A DNA stretch of 13,544 bases, from positions 1 through 13,544 of the forward strand of contig CABSXY010000030.1 in assembly GCA_902481695.1 (NCBI GenBank), read 5' to 3'. This stretch comes from an uncultured Haemophilus sp. (GTDB taxonomy: Bacteria; Pseudomonadota; Gammaproteobacteria; Enterobacterales; Pasteurellaceae). The position numbers and the translations under genes are program-made. The notes under the pieces were generated by a model. The model ran no database searches, was not told where the DNA came from, and saw only the letters and a list, made by a program, of their open reading frames with translations. Below, piece after piece: positions 13,402 to 13,544 of this stretch. Within the stretch, counting starts at the first letter, position 1; the number at the start of each line of letters is the position of its first letter.

Positions 13402-13544
13402 CTAAAGGCAAGATCTGCTGCCACAGGCACCATTATGACTTAGTTGAAGACTCAAGCTTTTACACACCAAACGAACCTTTGAGCAAAAAGGGGTAACCCT
13501 TGCCGTTACTTCTCCGATACTGTCTGCTTTACAAGACGTGCAAG
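13402..13544 (-). CDS. C-terminal end of an unidentified cysteine-rich ORF, cut by window edge
   Basis: A minus-strand frame open from the right edge gives 46 residues before a TAG at 13402-13404. It contains CKADSIGEVTARVTPFCSKV and ends NGACGSRSCL, with six cysteines. I have a vague memory of near-identical C-terminal peptides in other Pasteurellaceae, and some small proteins of this look are labelled Ash family (phage P4-type). I cannot confirm this from the sequence. No start codon, ribosome site or upstream neighbour is visible. The DNA also holds an imperfect hairpin at 13483-13503, so the conserved entity could be an RNA or repeat rather than a protein. Confidence 0.4.
   Translation of the reverse strand, partial: CTSCKADSIGEVTARVTPFCSKVRLVCKSLSLQLSHNGACGSRSCL

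Noticed and set aside
1..13544. CRISPR arrays, tRNA or rRNA genes, insertion sequences or prophage modules
   Set aside because: None was seen. There are no regularly spaced direct repeats, no tRNA-like cloverleaf and no transposase or integrase frame. Only the right-edge cysteine-rich ORF hints at accessory DNA.

Overview
The window looks like a chromosomal segment of a Pasteurellaceae bacterium of the Haemophilus type. The main sign is ten exact copies of the Haemophilus DNA-uptake core AAGTGCGGT (or its complement) in 13.5 kb, six of them paired as the arms of transcription terminators. Base composition is moderately AT-rich. The housekeeping proteins are close to enterobacterial homologues that I know from memory. 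Haemophilus parainfluenzae or a near relative is plausible, but the species cannot be fixed from this window alone.

Left part, minus strand (1-3786): the class Ia ribonucleotide reductase operon, nrdA then nrdB (nrdB runs off the left edge). A small AT-rich ORF of unknown function, 105 residues long, is wedged between the two subunit genes. Upstream of nrdA are two tandem NrdR-box palindromes exactly 32 bp apart, the distal one covering the probable -10 element. This predicts dATP/ATP-sensing repression of the operon.

Middle, minus strand (3787-7134): the conserved cluster lpoA-yraN-diaA-dolP, transcribed leftward and closed by a terminator built from an uptake-sequence inverted pair. It encodes the outer-membrane lipoprotein activator of PBP1A, a nuclease-fold protein, the DnaA-binding SIS protein and a two-BON-domain lipoprotein. 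rsmI (16S rRNA C1402 2'-O-methyltransferase) diverges from lpoA on the plus strand, as in Escherichia coli. The DiaA homologue has lost the usual sugar-phosphate motif of the SIS fold but keeps the residues reported to contact DnaA.

Right part, plus strand (7204-13328): rsmI, a short GC-rich hairpin repeat, tldD (zinc metalloprotease subunit) with a strong terminator, then a 306-base gap. That gap holds a near-perfect CRP site and a probable promoter for pntA-pntB, the proton-translocating NAD(P) transhydrogenase. An uptake-sequence terminator ends pntB. A small cysteine-containing lipoprotein of unknown function follows. At the right edge, on the minus strand, is the cysteine-rich C-terminal end of an unidentified ORF. 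It converges with the lipoprotein gene on a 20-bp-stem uptake-sequence hairpin.

Most of the window is core metabolism and envelope upkeep. The parts that are not routine are the ORF inside nrdAB, the right-edge cysteine-rich ORF, the altered DiaA motif, the rsmI-tldD repeat, and the use of uptake sequences as terminators and as a protein linker. I found no convincing new defence, mobile or biosynthetic system.
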